A stretch of 64,000 nucleotides of DNA from Mesorhizobium sp. AR07 (lineage in GTDB: Bacteria > Pseudomonadota > Alphaproteobacteria > Rhizobiales > Rhizobiaceae): assembly GCF_024746815.1 (NCBI RefSeq), contig NZ_CP080525.1, positions 2,418,001 through 2,482,000 of the forward strand, given 5' to 3'. Position 1 is the first letter of the stretch. Each line of letters starts with the position of its first letter. The notes below the pieces were generated by a model that saw only the letters and a list, made by a program, of their open reading frames with translations, had not been told where the DNA came from and searched no databases. A program made the translations under genes and the position numbers. This document shows, one piece after another, positions 9,169 through 17,803 of this stretch.

Positions 9169-9548
9169 ACGTAGATTCGGCTTTATCGGGGCTGGTTGCG
9201 TCGCAGGGTTTTCCGAATCGCCTGCCGTTAGGCCCATGCCGCGCCAGGGCGATCGGCAAGTTTCGCATGGCCGGCGAACCATTGCTTACGTGTTCATCCA
9301 GCCAATCCGGCCAGAGCGGTGATCGATCCTTTAGCGATGCGAAAAAGCCGGCATTCGCCTTTCCACGTAATAAGATTGCGCGCCGAAGACAACGTTCTCC
9401 ACGATCTGCTTGTTTCGCCGGACGCATGGCCCGGTAACCCGGCAATCGGGTCGAACCCGGGAACGATTGTGCAAACTCTCGTCTCTGATGGATCGAATCC
9501 CGACGTCGCGCATTCTCAATTCGCAAACACATCCTAGGGAGACAAATC
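9169..9548. other. Intergenic, no supported gene
   Basis: Only shadow frames are present. A near-match to the stress promoter (GGAAC at 9460, 16 bases, GTCT) lies ahead of the lipoprotein gene but departs from consensus in the -10 part. Confidence 0.4.
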
Positions 9549-9812
9549 GTGCGAAAAATATTGCTTCTCGTTGTTGCCTTGGTCCCGCTCGCTGCATGCT
9601 CACAAACCGAAAAAGGTGCGGCCGTCGGGGGATTGGGGGGCGCGGCAGTTGGTGCAGCGGTCGCCGGAGACCCCGTCCAAGGTGCCGTTGTAGGCGGAGC
9701 TGTCGGTGCCGTTGCCGGAGCCCTAATTGGACATGCGAACGAACCAAATCGGTGCCGCTATCGTGATCGTCACGGTCGCGTCTATGTTGCTCAGTGTCCC
9801 AACGGATACTGA
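9549..9812 (+). CDS. Glycine-zipper outer-membrane lipoprotein
   Basis: The 87-aa protein starts at GTG (Shine-Dalgarno TAGGGAGA) with a lipoprotein signal (VPLAACSQ; lipobox L-A-A-C, Cys near residue 17). Two glycine-zipper stretches follow (GAAVGGLGGAAVGAAVAG and GAVVGGAVGAVAGALIG), of the kind that pack as paired membrane helices. The tail has two Cys residues and YRDRHGRVYVAQCPNGY, common in rhizobial small lipoproteins (YMGG/17-kDa-antigen-like). It is a single-gene unit, probably envelope-stress related. Confidence 0.85.
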   Translation: MRKILLLVVALVPLAACSQTEKGAAVGGLGGAAVGAAVAGDPVQGAVVGGAVGAVAGALIGHANEPNRCRYRDRHGRVYVAQCPNGY

Positions 9813-10057
9813 TTTGGCACGGTGGGGCGGATAACAACGCCCCATCGTCGGCCGAGCCTGATTTGGCTCACTTTATGATCTAGCCTGTCGCTGAATTTCG
9901 ATAAACAGACGAACCCGTTGTCGAATCAGAAGCCCCTTCGGCCCAAAAGGTGAACCTTGCCTTGGCACAGCTAGCCGTGCTGCGAATGAGCGGTAAAACT
10001 ACATTGCTGTTATCGACCCTCGCCATAACCAACAAAAAAACCGGACGAACGGGACGG

Positions 10058-10095
10058 CCCGGCCGCATCTGAAAAGCTTGGGGCATGCGGCCGGG
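10058..10095. repeat. Perfect 11-bp inverted repeat upstream of the integrase
   Basis: CCCGGCCGCAT (10058-10068) pairs with ATGCGGCCGGG (10085-10095) around a 16-base loop. It lies 17 bases ahead of the truncated integrase frame. It could be a former terminator or a recombination-associated palindrome. Confidence 0.55.
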
Positions 10096-10112
10096 TCTAG
10101 CCGAGCGAGAAC

Positions 10113-11045
10113 TTGCGGGTGGTGCCTGACCATCCGCTTACCTGGCGCGACGTGCCGGTCAAGAATCTCAGGCGCACCCACGTCGAAGAACTTTTGGGCC
10201 GCTTCATTGCCACGCCTCACAAGGCCAAGCACCTGTTGGTCGCAATTCGCAAACTGGTCTATGTCGGGCTGCGCCAAGATTGGATCGAGACAGACCCTAC
10301 AGTCTCAGTTGAATGGCGGCCTGCCTATACCGGCTGGAAGGCGTGGCCTCACGAAGCAATGGAGCAATTTGAACGGCGCTGGCCGGTCGGCACTTCCGCG
10401 CGCACATGCTACGGGCTTGCTCTTTGGCTTGGCAATCGGCGAGGCGATGTCGCAGGCTTGCGGTGGGACCAGCGCGTAACCCACCGCGTCCTGATCGACG
10501 GTGTCGAGCGCCAATTCGACGGGTTTGACATTGTTCAGGCCAAGAACAAGGGAAGGACCGGCGGCAAGCGGCTTTTCGTTCCAGTAACTCCCATGCTCGC
10601 TGAGATCCTCGATGCCGCCGACCGGCGCGGCGAAACCGTTCTAGTCACGGGATATGGCCAGCCCTTCTCGGCGAAATCCCTGACCGGTGCCATGGCGCAC
10701 TGGTGCTCTCTCGCCGGATTGCCGAAGGGCCTTACGCTGCACGGTTTGAGGAAGTCACTCGGGGTTTATCTCGCCGAGGCGGAAGCATCCACCAGGCAGA
10801 TGATGGACGTTCTCGGCCATGACGACATCGACCATGCCGAACTCTATTCCCGGGAAGCGTCGCAGGTGCGTTTGGCTGTGCAGGGCATGGACCGAGTCGT
10901 ACGGCTGGTAACGCGCAAACCGCTGCTTGGCGAACCTGTTGGCGAACCTCGTGGCGAACCGCTCAATAAGCCATTGATAAATAACGATAATGGTGGGCCC
11001 GGAGGGAACCATTTCTCTTCTTATATCAATGCGTTAAATTTCTGA
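10113..11045 (+). CDS. Tyrosine recombinase/integrase, 5'-truncated
   Basis: The 310-residue frame holds the end of a core-binding domain (HVEELLGRFI, HKAKHLLVAIRKLVYVGLRQDWIETDP) and a full catalytic domain. The first catalytic Arg is in GNRRGDVAGLRW (near residue 110), HGLRKSLG gives H-x-x-R (near 212), and GHDDIDHAELYSREAS gives the final His and the nucleophilic Tyr (near 250). Phage integrases of this type normally have 50-80 more N-terminal residues. Here an in-frame TAG at 10098 blocks extension and only TTG/GTG starts are left, so the arm-binding and early SAM-like part is gone. The stop codon abuts the 42-bp direct repeat at 11046, so the gene marks an attachment site. It may be inactive. 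Confidence 0.8.
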   Translation: MRVVPDHPLTWRDVPVKNLRRTHVEELLGRFIATPHKAKHLLVAIRKLVYVGLRQDWIETDPTVSVEWRPAYTGWKAWPHEAMEQFERRWPVGTSARTCYGLALWLGNRRGDVAGLRWDQRVTHRVLIDGVERQFDGFDIVQAKNKGRTGGKRLFVPVTPMLAEILDAADRRGETVLVTGYGQPFSAKSLTGAMAHWCSLAGLPKGLTLHGLRKSLGVYLAEAEASTRQMMDVLGHDDIDHAELYSREASQVRLAVQGMDRVVRLVTRKPLLGEPVGEPRGEPLNKPLINNDNGGPGGNHFSSYINALNF

Positions 11046-11087
11046 TACCACGTCTGGATACCACAATCTCGTGGGCTGCATTGGGAC
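11046..11087. repeat. Left copy of 42-bp direct repeat (att-like)
   Basis: Identical to 13525-13566 except for one base (T at 11072, G in the other copy). It begins immediately after the integrase stop codon. A repeat of this size at an integrase end and again 2.5 kb away is the picture of an attachment-site core duplicated by site-specific integration. Confidence 0.75.
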
Positions 11088-11355
11088 TTATATTTGACAT
11101 GACGTTTAATTAAACCGCCCTCAAATCAGCCATCCAAGCAATTTGTCAACAGGCAAGGAATGTCGGCATGGGGCTTTCGCAGATGCCGCGAGGCATGCCC
11201 GCGATCGGCCGTACACAAGCGCTGGGCCAACCGACCCTGCCTTCTTCAGAACCACCGTGCTATGGCAAAACAATCGACGGAAATAATACACCAGCCGTGA
11301 ATGAGGGCCGAGTTTTTCAGCCAACTGCTTGCCGATGGCCAGGCGCCCAAACCGA

Positions 11356-12435
11356 TCAATCCTGCCAGTCCTCATCGAGGGACTGTGGATCGATTCTCGG
11401 CTGACCAAAGAAGGCCTGTCGGTGAAGATGAATATTCACCCGGGCTGCTACATTTTTCTGAGGGGTGTCCACACCGAGTTCTGCGTTGACCGTGGTGTTT
11501 CGGATCATTTCCTCACCCCAAATTCCAAGATTTCCGTCCCACTCGGCGCCGTTGACTACGGCGAGGGCGGCGTCCCTGAAATCCCACTCGTCGTCTTTAT
11601 TCCGCGCGATGTACCAAGCGCTATCTGTCGGATAGTCAATCCTGTCCAGCGGGCGGTTAGCAAAACCGCTCGGTTCCCTCGGGCGTGTGCTACCCCAATC
11701 ACCGTAAATGACGCGCTCGCGGTTCGAGTTCCGGGCGATCTGCTCCACGAGAGTGCGATTGGTGAATGGTACGAGCGCGGGCGCGTCATCGTTGAAGTCA
11801 GTGAAAATCCGTGGGATCGAGGTGCAGGAGCAAACCACTGGAACGACGGGGTTGATCTCCGCTAGCGCGTTGCGGATTAGACCGGTAAACCTTGCTGCGA
11901 GCGACAACGCATCGTTGGTCCAACCCCCTTCCAGAATGATCGCGAAATCGGCGGTACCTTCGGCGTTGATCGCCCCAATGATCTGATCGAGGTTGATAGG
12001 CAGAGGGTCGATCATGATACGGAAACAATACGAGCGCCCCAATCCGCGAACGGCCAGCATCTGTCGTCTGATCTCTGCCTCAGACAGACCGACGGCCTGA
12101 ATACATGGCATAATTTGTTCGTGTTGCGCGACGAATCCGACCCAGTTCGCGCAAGCATCGGAGGGGTCCAGTAGCGCGGAATACTCTTGCTGGGCGACAC
12201 TCTGATCATTCGTGATCTCGTAGTCGCGGTCCAGATCGAGGAAATAGGGGCGGTGCGGGAAGGCGCGCTCGATCCTCGTGATTGTCCGTGACAACGATTT
12301 AGAGTTGGCCCAAGGCGCTAATAGAAAGCACGGTGTCATCCGGTCCTTTGTAGCTCCGGGAAGAAACTCAAGACCAGTCATCTCGCTCGCGCGGACTGCA
12401 AGCGTAGGGACGTACTCGATGCCTTCCAGAACCAT
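11356..12435 (-). CDS. Beta family protein (T4 beta-protein family)
   Basis: The 359-aa protein starts YVPTLAVRASEMTGLEFLP and continues TPCFLLAPWA and RPYFLDLDRDY, the marks of the beta_protein (Pfam T4-beta) family. This family occurs in phages and scattered bacterial islands with unknown biochemical role. It has no membrane segments. It is the last gene of a three-gene leftward operon (TM/coiled-coil protein, ImmA-type peptidase, this), 9 bases after the peptidase stop. The whole operon lies between two 42-bp direct repeats. Co-occurrence with an ImmA-like peptidase suggests a defence or immunity cassette, but this is inference. Confidence 0.8.
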   Translation of the reverse strand: MVLEGIEYVPTLAVRASEMTGLEFLPGATKDRMTPCFLLAPWANSKSLSRTITRIERAFPHRPYFLDLDRDYEITNDQSVAQQEYSALLDPSDACANWVGFVAQHEQIMPCIQAVGLSEAEIRRQMLAVRGLGRSYCFRIMIDPLPINLDQIIGAINAEGTADFAIILEGGWTNDALSLAARFTGLIRNALAEINPVVPVVCSCTSIPRIFTDFNDDAPALVPFTNRTLVEQIARNSNRERVIYGDWGSTRPREPSGFANRPLDRIDYPTDSAWYIARNKDDEWDFRDAALAVVNGAEWDGNLGIWGEEMIRNTTVNAELGVDTPQKNVAARVNIHLHRQAFFGQPRIDPQSLDEDWQD

Positions 12436-12444
12436 TTACGAACC

Positions 12445-12957
12445 TTAAGCTTCCACAAATGTCGACAGTCGGATTTCCATCGCAGCTTTCGACACCTCGA
12501 AACTGTCGGCGAGGCTCTCGATGGTTGCTTCAGTGATTATCCCGCCAAAGTCTTCCCGCAGCTTTTTCTCGACCAGCGGCATGGGCATAACGAGGTCGGC
12601 AGCGAGACGGTTCGCCTCGTACTCGATGCGCTCAGGCGCACCCGAGCGGTAAAGCACGTTGTCGGTGATCCCATTTGGCGAAGCGTCGATGACATCCTTA
12701 TGGAGCAAGAAGTGAGATAGCTCGTGCCCAATAGTGAAACGTTGCCGCTCACGCGCCTCATTACGGTTGACTCTGATCACATAGCGGTCGCCTTCGCGCG
12801 CAACCTGTCCAGACAACCCCGTCCCCATGGAAGAGACCTTGATGTCGACGTCCAGTGCCTTAGCTAGACTGCCAAGCTTCACCGGGTACTCTAAGAGGTG
12901 CTGCTCCACAACGGCCGCCTGGGCCGGTGAAATCGTTCGAAACTCTCTCGATGCCAT
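12445..12957 (-). CDS. ImmA/IrrE family metallo-endopeptidase
   Basis: The 170-aa protein has the zinc motif HELSHFLLH (H-E-x-x-H, near residue 80) and a downstream E in EYEANRLAADLVMP, the full ImmA/IrrE gluzincin set. In ICEBs1, ImmA cleaves the element's repressor; related proteins regulate toxin-antitoxin and defence genes. No cognate XRE repressor is encoded next to it here, which is unusual. The partner may be the adjacent TM or beta protein. A strong AGGAGG site lies before ATG. Confidence 0.9.
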   Translation of the reverse strand: MASREFRTISPAQAAVVEQHLLEYPVKLGSLAKALDVDIKVSSMGTGLSGQVAREGDRYVIRVNRNEARERQRFTIGHELSHFLLHKDVIDASPNGITDNVLYRSGAPERIEYEANRLAADLVMPMPLVEKKLREDFGGIITEATIESLADSFEVSKAAMEIRLSTFVEA

Positions 12958-12966
12958 GCTTGCCTC

Positions 12967-13383
12967 CTAACGTGTCTCGTCAATGGGGTCATTGCCCCAT
13001 TCTTCTTCTTGTTCCAAGTCCTTGATCACCTTGCCGTTAAGTTCGACGATCATTTTTCGTATTTTTACCTCGGCAAGCGCTTCTTCGGCCACTTCACGTG
13101 CGGTTTTTTCCGCAGCCTTCTGTGCAACGTTCGTCGCTTCGGTCTTTAAGCCGGGTATCGTATAGAACGCAACAACACCGATACCTATGGCAACGGCAGC
13201 CAGGACAGCGGTAACTGCCGTCATCATCACGCTCAAGAAGCTGAGGTACGTCGGCAAGCTCAGCAATGGTTCCTGCTGCGTCCCTGGTAGGCCATCGACC
13301 GCGTCAATGACACCCAGAGACAAAAGCAGATAACAAACGACCAAGCCACCGATGAAAACCGCGATGTAGGAAACCGCCCGCAC
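12967..13383 (-). CDS. Two-TM coiled-coil membrane protein
   Basis: The 138-aa protein starts at GTG (GGGGGG site upstream). It has TM helices near residues 5-27 and 45-75 and then a charged helical tail (AEKTAREVAEEALAEVKIRKM) ending in an acidic stretch. It is the first gene of the island operon. No family is recognised. A membrane anchor beside a soluble peptidase and a beta protein fits a sensor/effector arrangement, but this is inference. Confidence 0.65.
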   Translation of the reverse strand: MRAVSYIAVFIGGLVVCYLLLSLGVIDAVDGLPGTQQEPLLSLPTYLSFLSVMMTAVTAVLAAVAIGIGVVAFYTIPGLKTEATNVAQKAAEKTAREVAEEALAEVKIRKMIVELNGKVIKDLEQEEEWGNDPIDETR

Positions 13384-13524
13384 GAACTACCCCCCAACAA
13401 TTTCTAAGTAGCTAGCAGCGTATGTTCCCGTAATGTTCCGGGACGTGTGCTGTTCATACACCAATTTTACCAGGTTATTCAATCCCTCGGCGTGCAACAC
13501 TTGGGCAATAATCCAACGCGCGTC

Positions 13525-13566
13525 TACCACGTCTGGATACCACAATCTCGGGGGCTGCATTGGGAC
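13525..13566. repeat. Right copy of 42-bp direct repeat (att-like)
   Basis: 41 of 42 bases match 11046-11087. It lies 11 bases past the 3' end of gatB and closes the 2.5-kb TM/ImmA/beta island. Confidence 0.75.
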
Positions 13567-13577
13567 GCATACGGAAT

Positions 13578-15062
13578 CTAAAGCCCCAGCTTTGCCTTCA
13601 CCAGGTCATTGACCGCTTGCGGATTGGCCTTGCCACCCGTAGCCTTCATCACCTGGCCTACGAACCAGCCGGCCATGGTGGGCTTAGCGCGCGCCTGCTC
13701 GACCTTATCCGGGTTGGCAGCGATCACGTTGTCAACGGCCCGCTCGATCTCGCCGGTGTCCGTCACTTGGCGCAGGCCACGGTCGTCAACCAGTTGGCGC
13801 GGGTCGCCGCCAACCTGCACGACGATTTCAAGAACATCCTTGGCGATCTTGCTTGAGATCGTTCCGTCCACGATCATCGACACGATTGCGGTGTTGGCCT
13901 GCGGTGTCACTCGATCGAGCACGCCAGACGCTTCGTTGATGACCCAATTCGCCGCGCGCTTCGGCTCGGCGCCCGCGCCTACCATCTGCTCGAAATGCTC
14001 GGCACGCTCCATCTCTGCCGTCAATACCGAGGCATCGTAGACCGACAGACCGAACGCCGCGATGTAGCGGGCCTTCTTCGGGTCGGGCAGTTCCGGCAAG
14101 CCTTCCTTCAGGTCGTCGATATACGCCTGCGTGACCTCCAGTGGCAGGAGATCGGGGTCGGGGAAGTAGCGATAGTCGTGCGCTTCCTCCTTGGACCGCA
14201 TCGAGCGCGTCTCGCCCTTGACGGGATCGAACAGCCGCGTCTCCTGGTCGATCTTGCCACCGTCTTCCAGGATGCCAATCTGCCGGCGTGCTTCGTGGTC
14301 GATCGCCTGACCGATGAAGCGGATCGAATTGACGTTCTTGATCTCGCAGCGCGTGCCCAAAGGCGAGCCCGGCCGTCGTACCGACACGTTGACATCGGCG
14401 CGCAGCGAGCCCTGTTCCATGTTGCCGTCGCAGGTGCCGAGGTAGCGCATGATGTTGCGGAGCTTGGCCACGTAGGCTTTTGCCTCGTCCGCTGACCGCA
14501 TGTCCGGCTTGGAGACGATCTCCATTAGAGCCACGCCCGAGCGGTTCAGGTCGACATAGGACAGCGTTGGCTCCTGGTCGTGGATCGACTTGCCAGCGTC
14601 CTGCTCCAGGTGCAGGCGCTCGATGCGGACATCAATGTCCTCGAACCCGCCATGTCGATCGGGACCGATGGACACCGTGACGAGGCCCTCGCCCACGATC
14701 GGCTGCTTGAACTGCGAAATCTGGTAGCCCTGCGGCAGGTCGGGATAGAAATAATTCTTGCGGTCGAACACCGACTTCGCGTTGATCTCGGCCTTCAGTC
14801 CGTGACCTGTACGGATTGCCTGCCTAACGCATTCCTCGTTGATCACCGGCAACATGCCCGGCATGGCTGCGTCGACCAGGCTCACATTGGCGTTCGGTGG
14901 TGAGCCGTAGGCGGTCGAGGCACCGGAGAACAGTTTCGCCTCCGATGTCACCTGCGCGTGGACTTCTAGGCCAATGATGACCTCCCAATCGCCGGTCGCG
15001 CCAGCAATCAGTTGCTTCGGGTCGGAACTGCGGATGTCTAAGTCGCTCATGGAGCGCTTCAT
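13578..15062 (-). CDS. gatB: Aspartyl/glutamyl-tRNA amidotransferase subunit B (divergent copy)
   Basis: The 494-aa protein is complete. It has [12 protein letters not shown] at the start, the family block [32 protein letters not shown], the [16 protein letters not shown] block and [11 protein letters not shown], and a C-terminal YqeY-like domain ending [13 protein letters not shown]. GatB is the kinase/tRNA-binding subunit of GatCAB, which amidates Glu-tRNA(Gln)/Asp-tRNA(Asn). Compared with my memory of rhizobial GatB, this copy is missing about nine residues after NWVINE and is altered around residues 55-62. It lacks gatC/gatA beside it. It starts only 12 bases after the SLOG gene of the prophage repressor operon and in the same direction, so it is probably read with the repressor. 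It could be a phage-carried paralogue or the chromosomal target gene. Confidence 0.9.
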   Translation of the reverse strand: MKRSMSDLDIRSSDPKQLIAGATGDWEVIIGLEVHAQVTSEAKLFSGASTAYGSPPNANVSLVDAAMPGMLPVINEECVRQAIRTGHGLKAEINAKSVFDRKNYFYPDLPQGYQISQFKQPIVGEGLVTVSIGPDRHGGFEDIDVRIERLHLEQDAGKSIHDQEPTLSYVDLNRSGVALMEIVSKPDMRSADEAKAYVAKLRNIMRYLGTCDGNMEQGSLRADVNVSVRRPGSPLGTRCEIKNVNSIRFIGQAIDHEARRQIGILEDGGKIDQETRLFDPVKGETRSMRSKEEAHDYRYFPDPDLLPLEVTQAYIDDLKEGLPELPDPKKARYIAAFGLSVYDASVLTAEMERAEHFEQMVGAGAEPKRAANWVINEASGVLDRVTPQANTAIVSMIVDGTISSKIAKDVLEIVVQVGGDPRQLVDDRGLRQVTDTGEIERAVDNVIAANPDKVEQARAKPTMAGWFVGQVMKATGGKANPQAVNDLVKAKLGL

Positions 15063-15074
15063 AATGTCGGATCG

Positions 15075-15563
15075 CTAGGATGACAACAGGTCGCGTAGAT
15101 CGTTCGCCCATCGCGGCCACAGGTTGTCGATCGGCCGGCCGACCTTCTTGGCGTAGCGGATGCAGTTGAACGTGCCGCCCATCGACCCGTCCCACAACGC
15201 ACACATCTTGCCGCCTCGGTCGACCATCCACTCGTTGCGCTGCTGCATGGCGCGGGCGCCAGGGAATTCTGACACGATCTCAATGGATGCGGCCTGTCCG
15301 AGTAGCCGAGCGTAATGCGCCTGGCTTTCGGGCGGCCAGCGCTTCGCTTGGCCCTCGAAGGGCACCGCTGCGATGAATGGAAGGTGAAGCTCGATAGCGG
15401 CCTCGGCGATAGCCTGATCCCAACCTCGGGCCATACCGCTGATCACGGCGTCTGGCTGTTCCGCCTGCAGGTAGTCGATTGCTAAGGATCGCAGGCGTCG
15501 GCGCACTCCTTCGCTGTGGCCGCCGAGTTTGTCAGGGCGATGGCCTGTCGCCGCTATGATCAT
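15075..15563 (-). CDS. YpsA/DUF1273-like SLOG-domain protein
   Basis: The 162-aa product opens MIIAATGHRPDKLGG and has SGMARGWDQAIAEAA, RNEWMVD and GGTFNCIRYA, the pattern of YpsA-like SLOG (LOG-related Rossmann) proteins. These are thought to bind or process nucleotide-derived ligands. Many phages carry one; the function is unsettled. The ATG at 15563 overlaps the repressor stop (ATGA), so it is translated from the repressor mRNA. This start is preferred over a longer frame to 15665 that would lie inside the repressor gene. Confidence 0.8.
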   Translation of the reverse strand: MIIAATGHRPDKLGGHSEGVRRRLRSLAIDYLQAEQPDAVISGMARGWDQAIAEAAIELHLPFIAAVPFEGQAKRWPPESQAHYARLLGQAASIEIVSEFPGARAMQQRNEWMVDRGGKMCALWDGSMGGTFNCIRYAKKVGRPIDNLWPRWANDLRDLLSS

Positions 15564-16261
15564 AGACGCTCGGCGAACGTCTTGATCTGCTTCCACTTCG
15601 GTCCGCCGAGCTTCACGTCGAAGCCATTGCTCCTGCGGCTGCCGGCTTCCTCGATCGTCTCCCAATCCAGTTCGTAGATCGTCACGGAGAACGGTTCGAC
15701 GCCTGGCACCACGCCAAGCACGATCGTGTTGCGGGCGTCATGCGGAACGACGAAGTGTTGATCGTCCCCCTCACCCAGCACCGTGACGATGTGGAACCGG
15801 TAGCTGGCGCCGCGAATGATCGAGTAGAGGTGAATCTTGTTGTTCGCCGCGTCGGTGTCGGTGTCCAGCGGGAAAGCCGGATGCCCGCCGTCCATCTGGA
15901 TGAAGCCGGCCACGACGTTGACCGCGCCGCCCGCAACGACGTTGTGCAGTCGACGCTGGCTCTCAGTGAACTCAGGTGCCTTGCCGCTCGACAGCCAAAG
16001 CTCATCGACCTTGAGTATCTGCGCCAAGGCGGTCATCGGCCTGTGACGGGGCCGCGTCTCGCCGTAGAACCACTTGCGAACGGTCTCTTTTGTCGAATGG
16101 ACATCGTGTTTTTCCAGTTGTTCCACGAACCAGCCGAGGCGGCCATGGTTCAAAGGCGGAACGTCTGGATTGCCGTCGCACGCCCGTTCGAGTCTCTTTC
16201 CGAACTCCGGATGAACGACGGCCCTATTTGGCGATACCTTCTCATTGTCGACCATCGTCAT
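15560..16261 (-). CDS. Prophage repressor (HTH, non-LexA type)
   Basis: The 233-aa protein has an N-terminal HTH (GRLGWFVEQLEKHDVHSTKE then TVRKWFYGETRPRHRPM, residues about 40-90), the layout of phage CI-type repressors. It then has a C-terminal domain of about 140 residues, without the Ser/Lys autoprotease signature of LexA/CI, so induction by RecA cleavage is not expected. A strong AAGGAGGT site lies 4 bases from ATG 16261 (a GTG at 16264 also fits). Three TTCAC half-operators upstream suggest autoregulation. It heads an operon with the SLOG gene and gatB. It is the leading candidate to bind the prophage-wide palindrome. Confidence 0.75.
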   Translation of the reverse strand: MTMVDNEKVSPNRAVVHPEFGKRLERACDGNPDVPPLNHGRLGWFVEQLEKHDVHSTKETVRKWFYGETRPRHRPMTALAQILKVDELWLSSGKAPEFTESQRRLHNVVAGGAVNVVAGFIQMDGGHPAFPLDTDTDAANNKIHLYSIIRGASYRFHIVTVLGEGDDQHFVVPHDARNTIVLGVVPGVEPFSVTIYELDWETIEEAGSRRSNGFDVKLGGPKWKQIKTFAERL

Positions 16262-16307
16262 CACACCTCCTTTTGCTCAGTGCACATTCACTTACCGACT
16301 CAGAAAT

Positions 16308-16346
16308 GTGAACATTTTTCGTGAAAGTCAAGTCCGAAGTGTGAAA
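16308..16346 (-). promoter_or_regulatory. Repressor promoter with three TTCAC half-sites
   Basis: Minus strand: -35 TTGACT (16331-16326), 17 bases, -10 CATTTC. TTCAC half-sites lie at 16312-16308, 16326-16321 and 16346-16341; the last is inside the 3' end of the helicase gene. The arrangement suggests autoregulation of the repressor. Confidence 0.5.
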
Positions 16347-17803
16347 CTTTCAATTATCCGGTCCTGAGTGACCCCTTTTGCTGTGAGCACGGTTAACGCG
16401 CGTTCGTCGTAGGTTCCCTCTGCGATGATGGGATAGATAAGTACCTGTTTTGTTTGGCCTGGACGCGGCAGGCGGGCATTTGCTTGCTGCCAAAGCTCCA
16501 GTGAAAATGTCAGGCCATACCAAGCAGCGATATGGCCGCCGAACTGCAAGTTTGTGCCATGTCCGATCGAGGCCGGATGTGCGACTAAGAGCTTGATTTT
16601 GTTTTGATTCCATAGCGTTACGGCATCTGGATTCTCGTTGGCGACTACAGCGTGAGGATAACGTTTTCTAATAGCGTCCTTATCGAACTTGAAACCGTAG
16701 AAAACCAGCAAGTTCTCGCCCTGCGCGCTGTCAACGAGTTCTTCGAGCGCTTCCATCTTGGCGTCGTGGATGTGCACGACGGAGCGGTCTTCTCGGTACA
16801 TATGACCGTTGGCGAACTGCATCAATTTGTTGGCGAGTACGCCTTTCGATACCGCCTCCACATCGTGAATTTCACTGTAGAGGGTACGCTCGAAGTCTTG
16901 ATAATCACGCATCGCCTGCTCGGGCAGCCGGACCTTCATTGGGATGAAGTGAGCGTCCTCGGCGACTTTTTCCTGCGGGATCGTGACGAGCAGGTCCTTC
17001 AACCGGCTCAGGATTTCGTCTTCGGCGCCAGGTCGTGCAGTGATGGTGTGCTTGTAGCGGTCTTTGTCGAACCAGCGCCTTTCGAACTCGTCTTTGCTCT
17101 GACCGAGGCGTTTCCCCTGATCGAGCAGGTAGCATTGCGACCAGAGATCAATCAGGCCCTGTGGCGCCGGAGTGCCGGTTAGCTCGATGACGCGGCTGAT
17201 CTTGCGGCGAGCCGTCGTCATGATGCCGAACCGGGTTTGTTTGCCACCCTTGCGGACCTTAACCTCGACCTCGCCGGCCTTGTTGACGGTTTTGATCTTC
17301 GTGGCTTTCGTGCGCCCCTCACCGGACTTCATGCGTGAGGACTCGTCGATGACGACACAATCCCAAATCCATGAATCCACAGACCGAATATGTTGCGCGA
17401 GCCAAGGCAGGTTCTCGAAGTTCAGAGTCGTGATCTCTGCCCGTCGCGCGATTGCCGCTGCACGTTCCTCGGGTTCACCCACGGCGACGGCGTAGGAGAT
17501 CGCCCGCGTGTGCTGCCAAGCAGCGAGTTCGTTAGGCCACGTGTTGGCGGCAACGAAACGCGGCGCGATCACTAGCACGTGGTGGACCTCGAACCTGTTG
17601 AGCAGGTCATAGAGCGCGTCGAGCGTAGCACCCGTCTTTCCACTTCCCATCCCGCTGATGATGAGCTTGGTCGGGCTGTTTCTGACGATACTCGACATGA
17701 TGCGCTGCGCGTTGCGCAGGTCGGAACGGGGCCGGACCTTCCACTCGAACGTGGGGTGAGTTCTGTAGCCGAGCAGGTCAGAGAGATCGTTGTCGTCCTG
17801 CAT
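16328..17803 (-). CDS. SNF2-type DEAD/H helicase
   Basis: The 491-aa protein is a superfamily 2 ATPase. Walker A is GMGSGKTGATLDAL (residues 51-64), motif II is VVIDESSRMK (D-E-S-S, near 150), motif III is ELTGTPAPQGL (near 212), and motifs V/VI are HPASIGHGTNLQ and QQANARLPRPGQ in the C-terminal half. Phages with this gene set (VRR-NUC, polymerase, DUF2815, DUF2800) regularly carry it as a replication or recombination helicase. The N-terminus MQDDNDLSDLLG holds the acidic motif shared by other replication proteins here. Its ATGA start overlaps the VRR-NUC stop. Confidence 0.9.
   Translation of the reverse strand: MQDDNDLSDLLGYRTHPTFEWKVRPRSDLRNAQRIMSSIVRNSPTKLIISGMGSGKTGATLDALYDLLNRFEVHHVLVIAPRFVAANTWPNELAAWQHTRAISYAVAVGEPEERAAAIARRAEITTLNFENLPWLAQHIRSVDSWIWDCVVIDESSRMKSGEGRTKATKIKTVNKAGEVEVKVRKGGKQTRFGIMTTARRKISRVIELTGTPAPQGLIDLWSQCYLLDQGKRLGQSKDEFERRWFDKDRYKHTITARPGAEDEILSRLKDLLVTIPQEKVAEDAHFIPMKVRLPEQAMRDYQDFERTLYSEIHDVEAVSKGVLANKLMQFANGHMYREDRSVVHIHDAKMEALEELVDSAQGENLLVFYGFKFDKDAIRKRYPHAVVANENPDAVTLWNQNKIKLLVAHPASIGHGTNLQFGGHIAAWYGLTFSLELWQQANARLPRPGQTKQVLIYPIIAEGTYDERALTVLTAKGVTQDRIIESFTLRT

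Noticed and set aside
13578..15062. gatB as simple evidence that the prophage starts at 15075
   Set aside because: The 12-base spacing and common direction with phage genes make the border unclear; it was kept as an open question instead.
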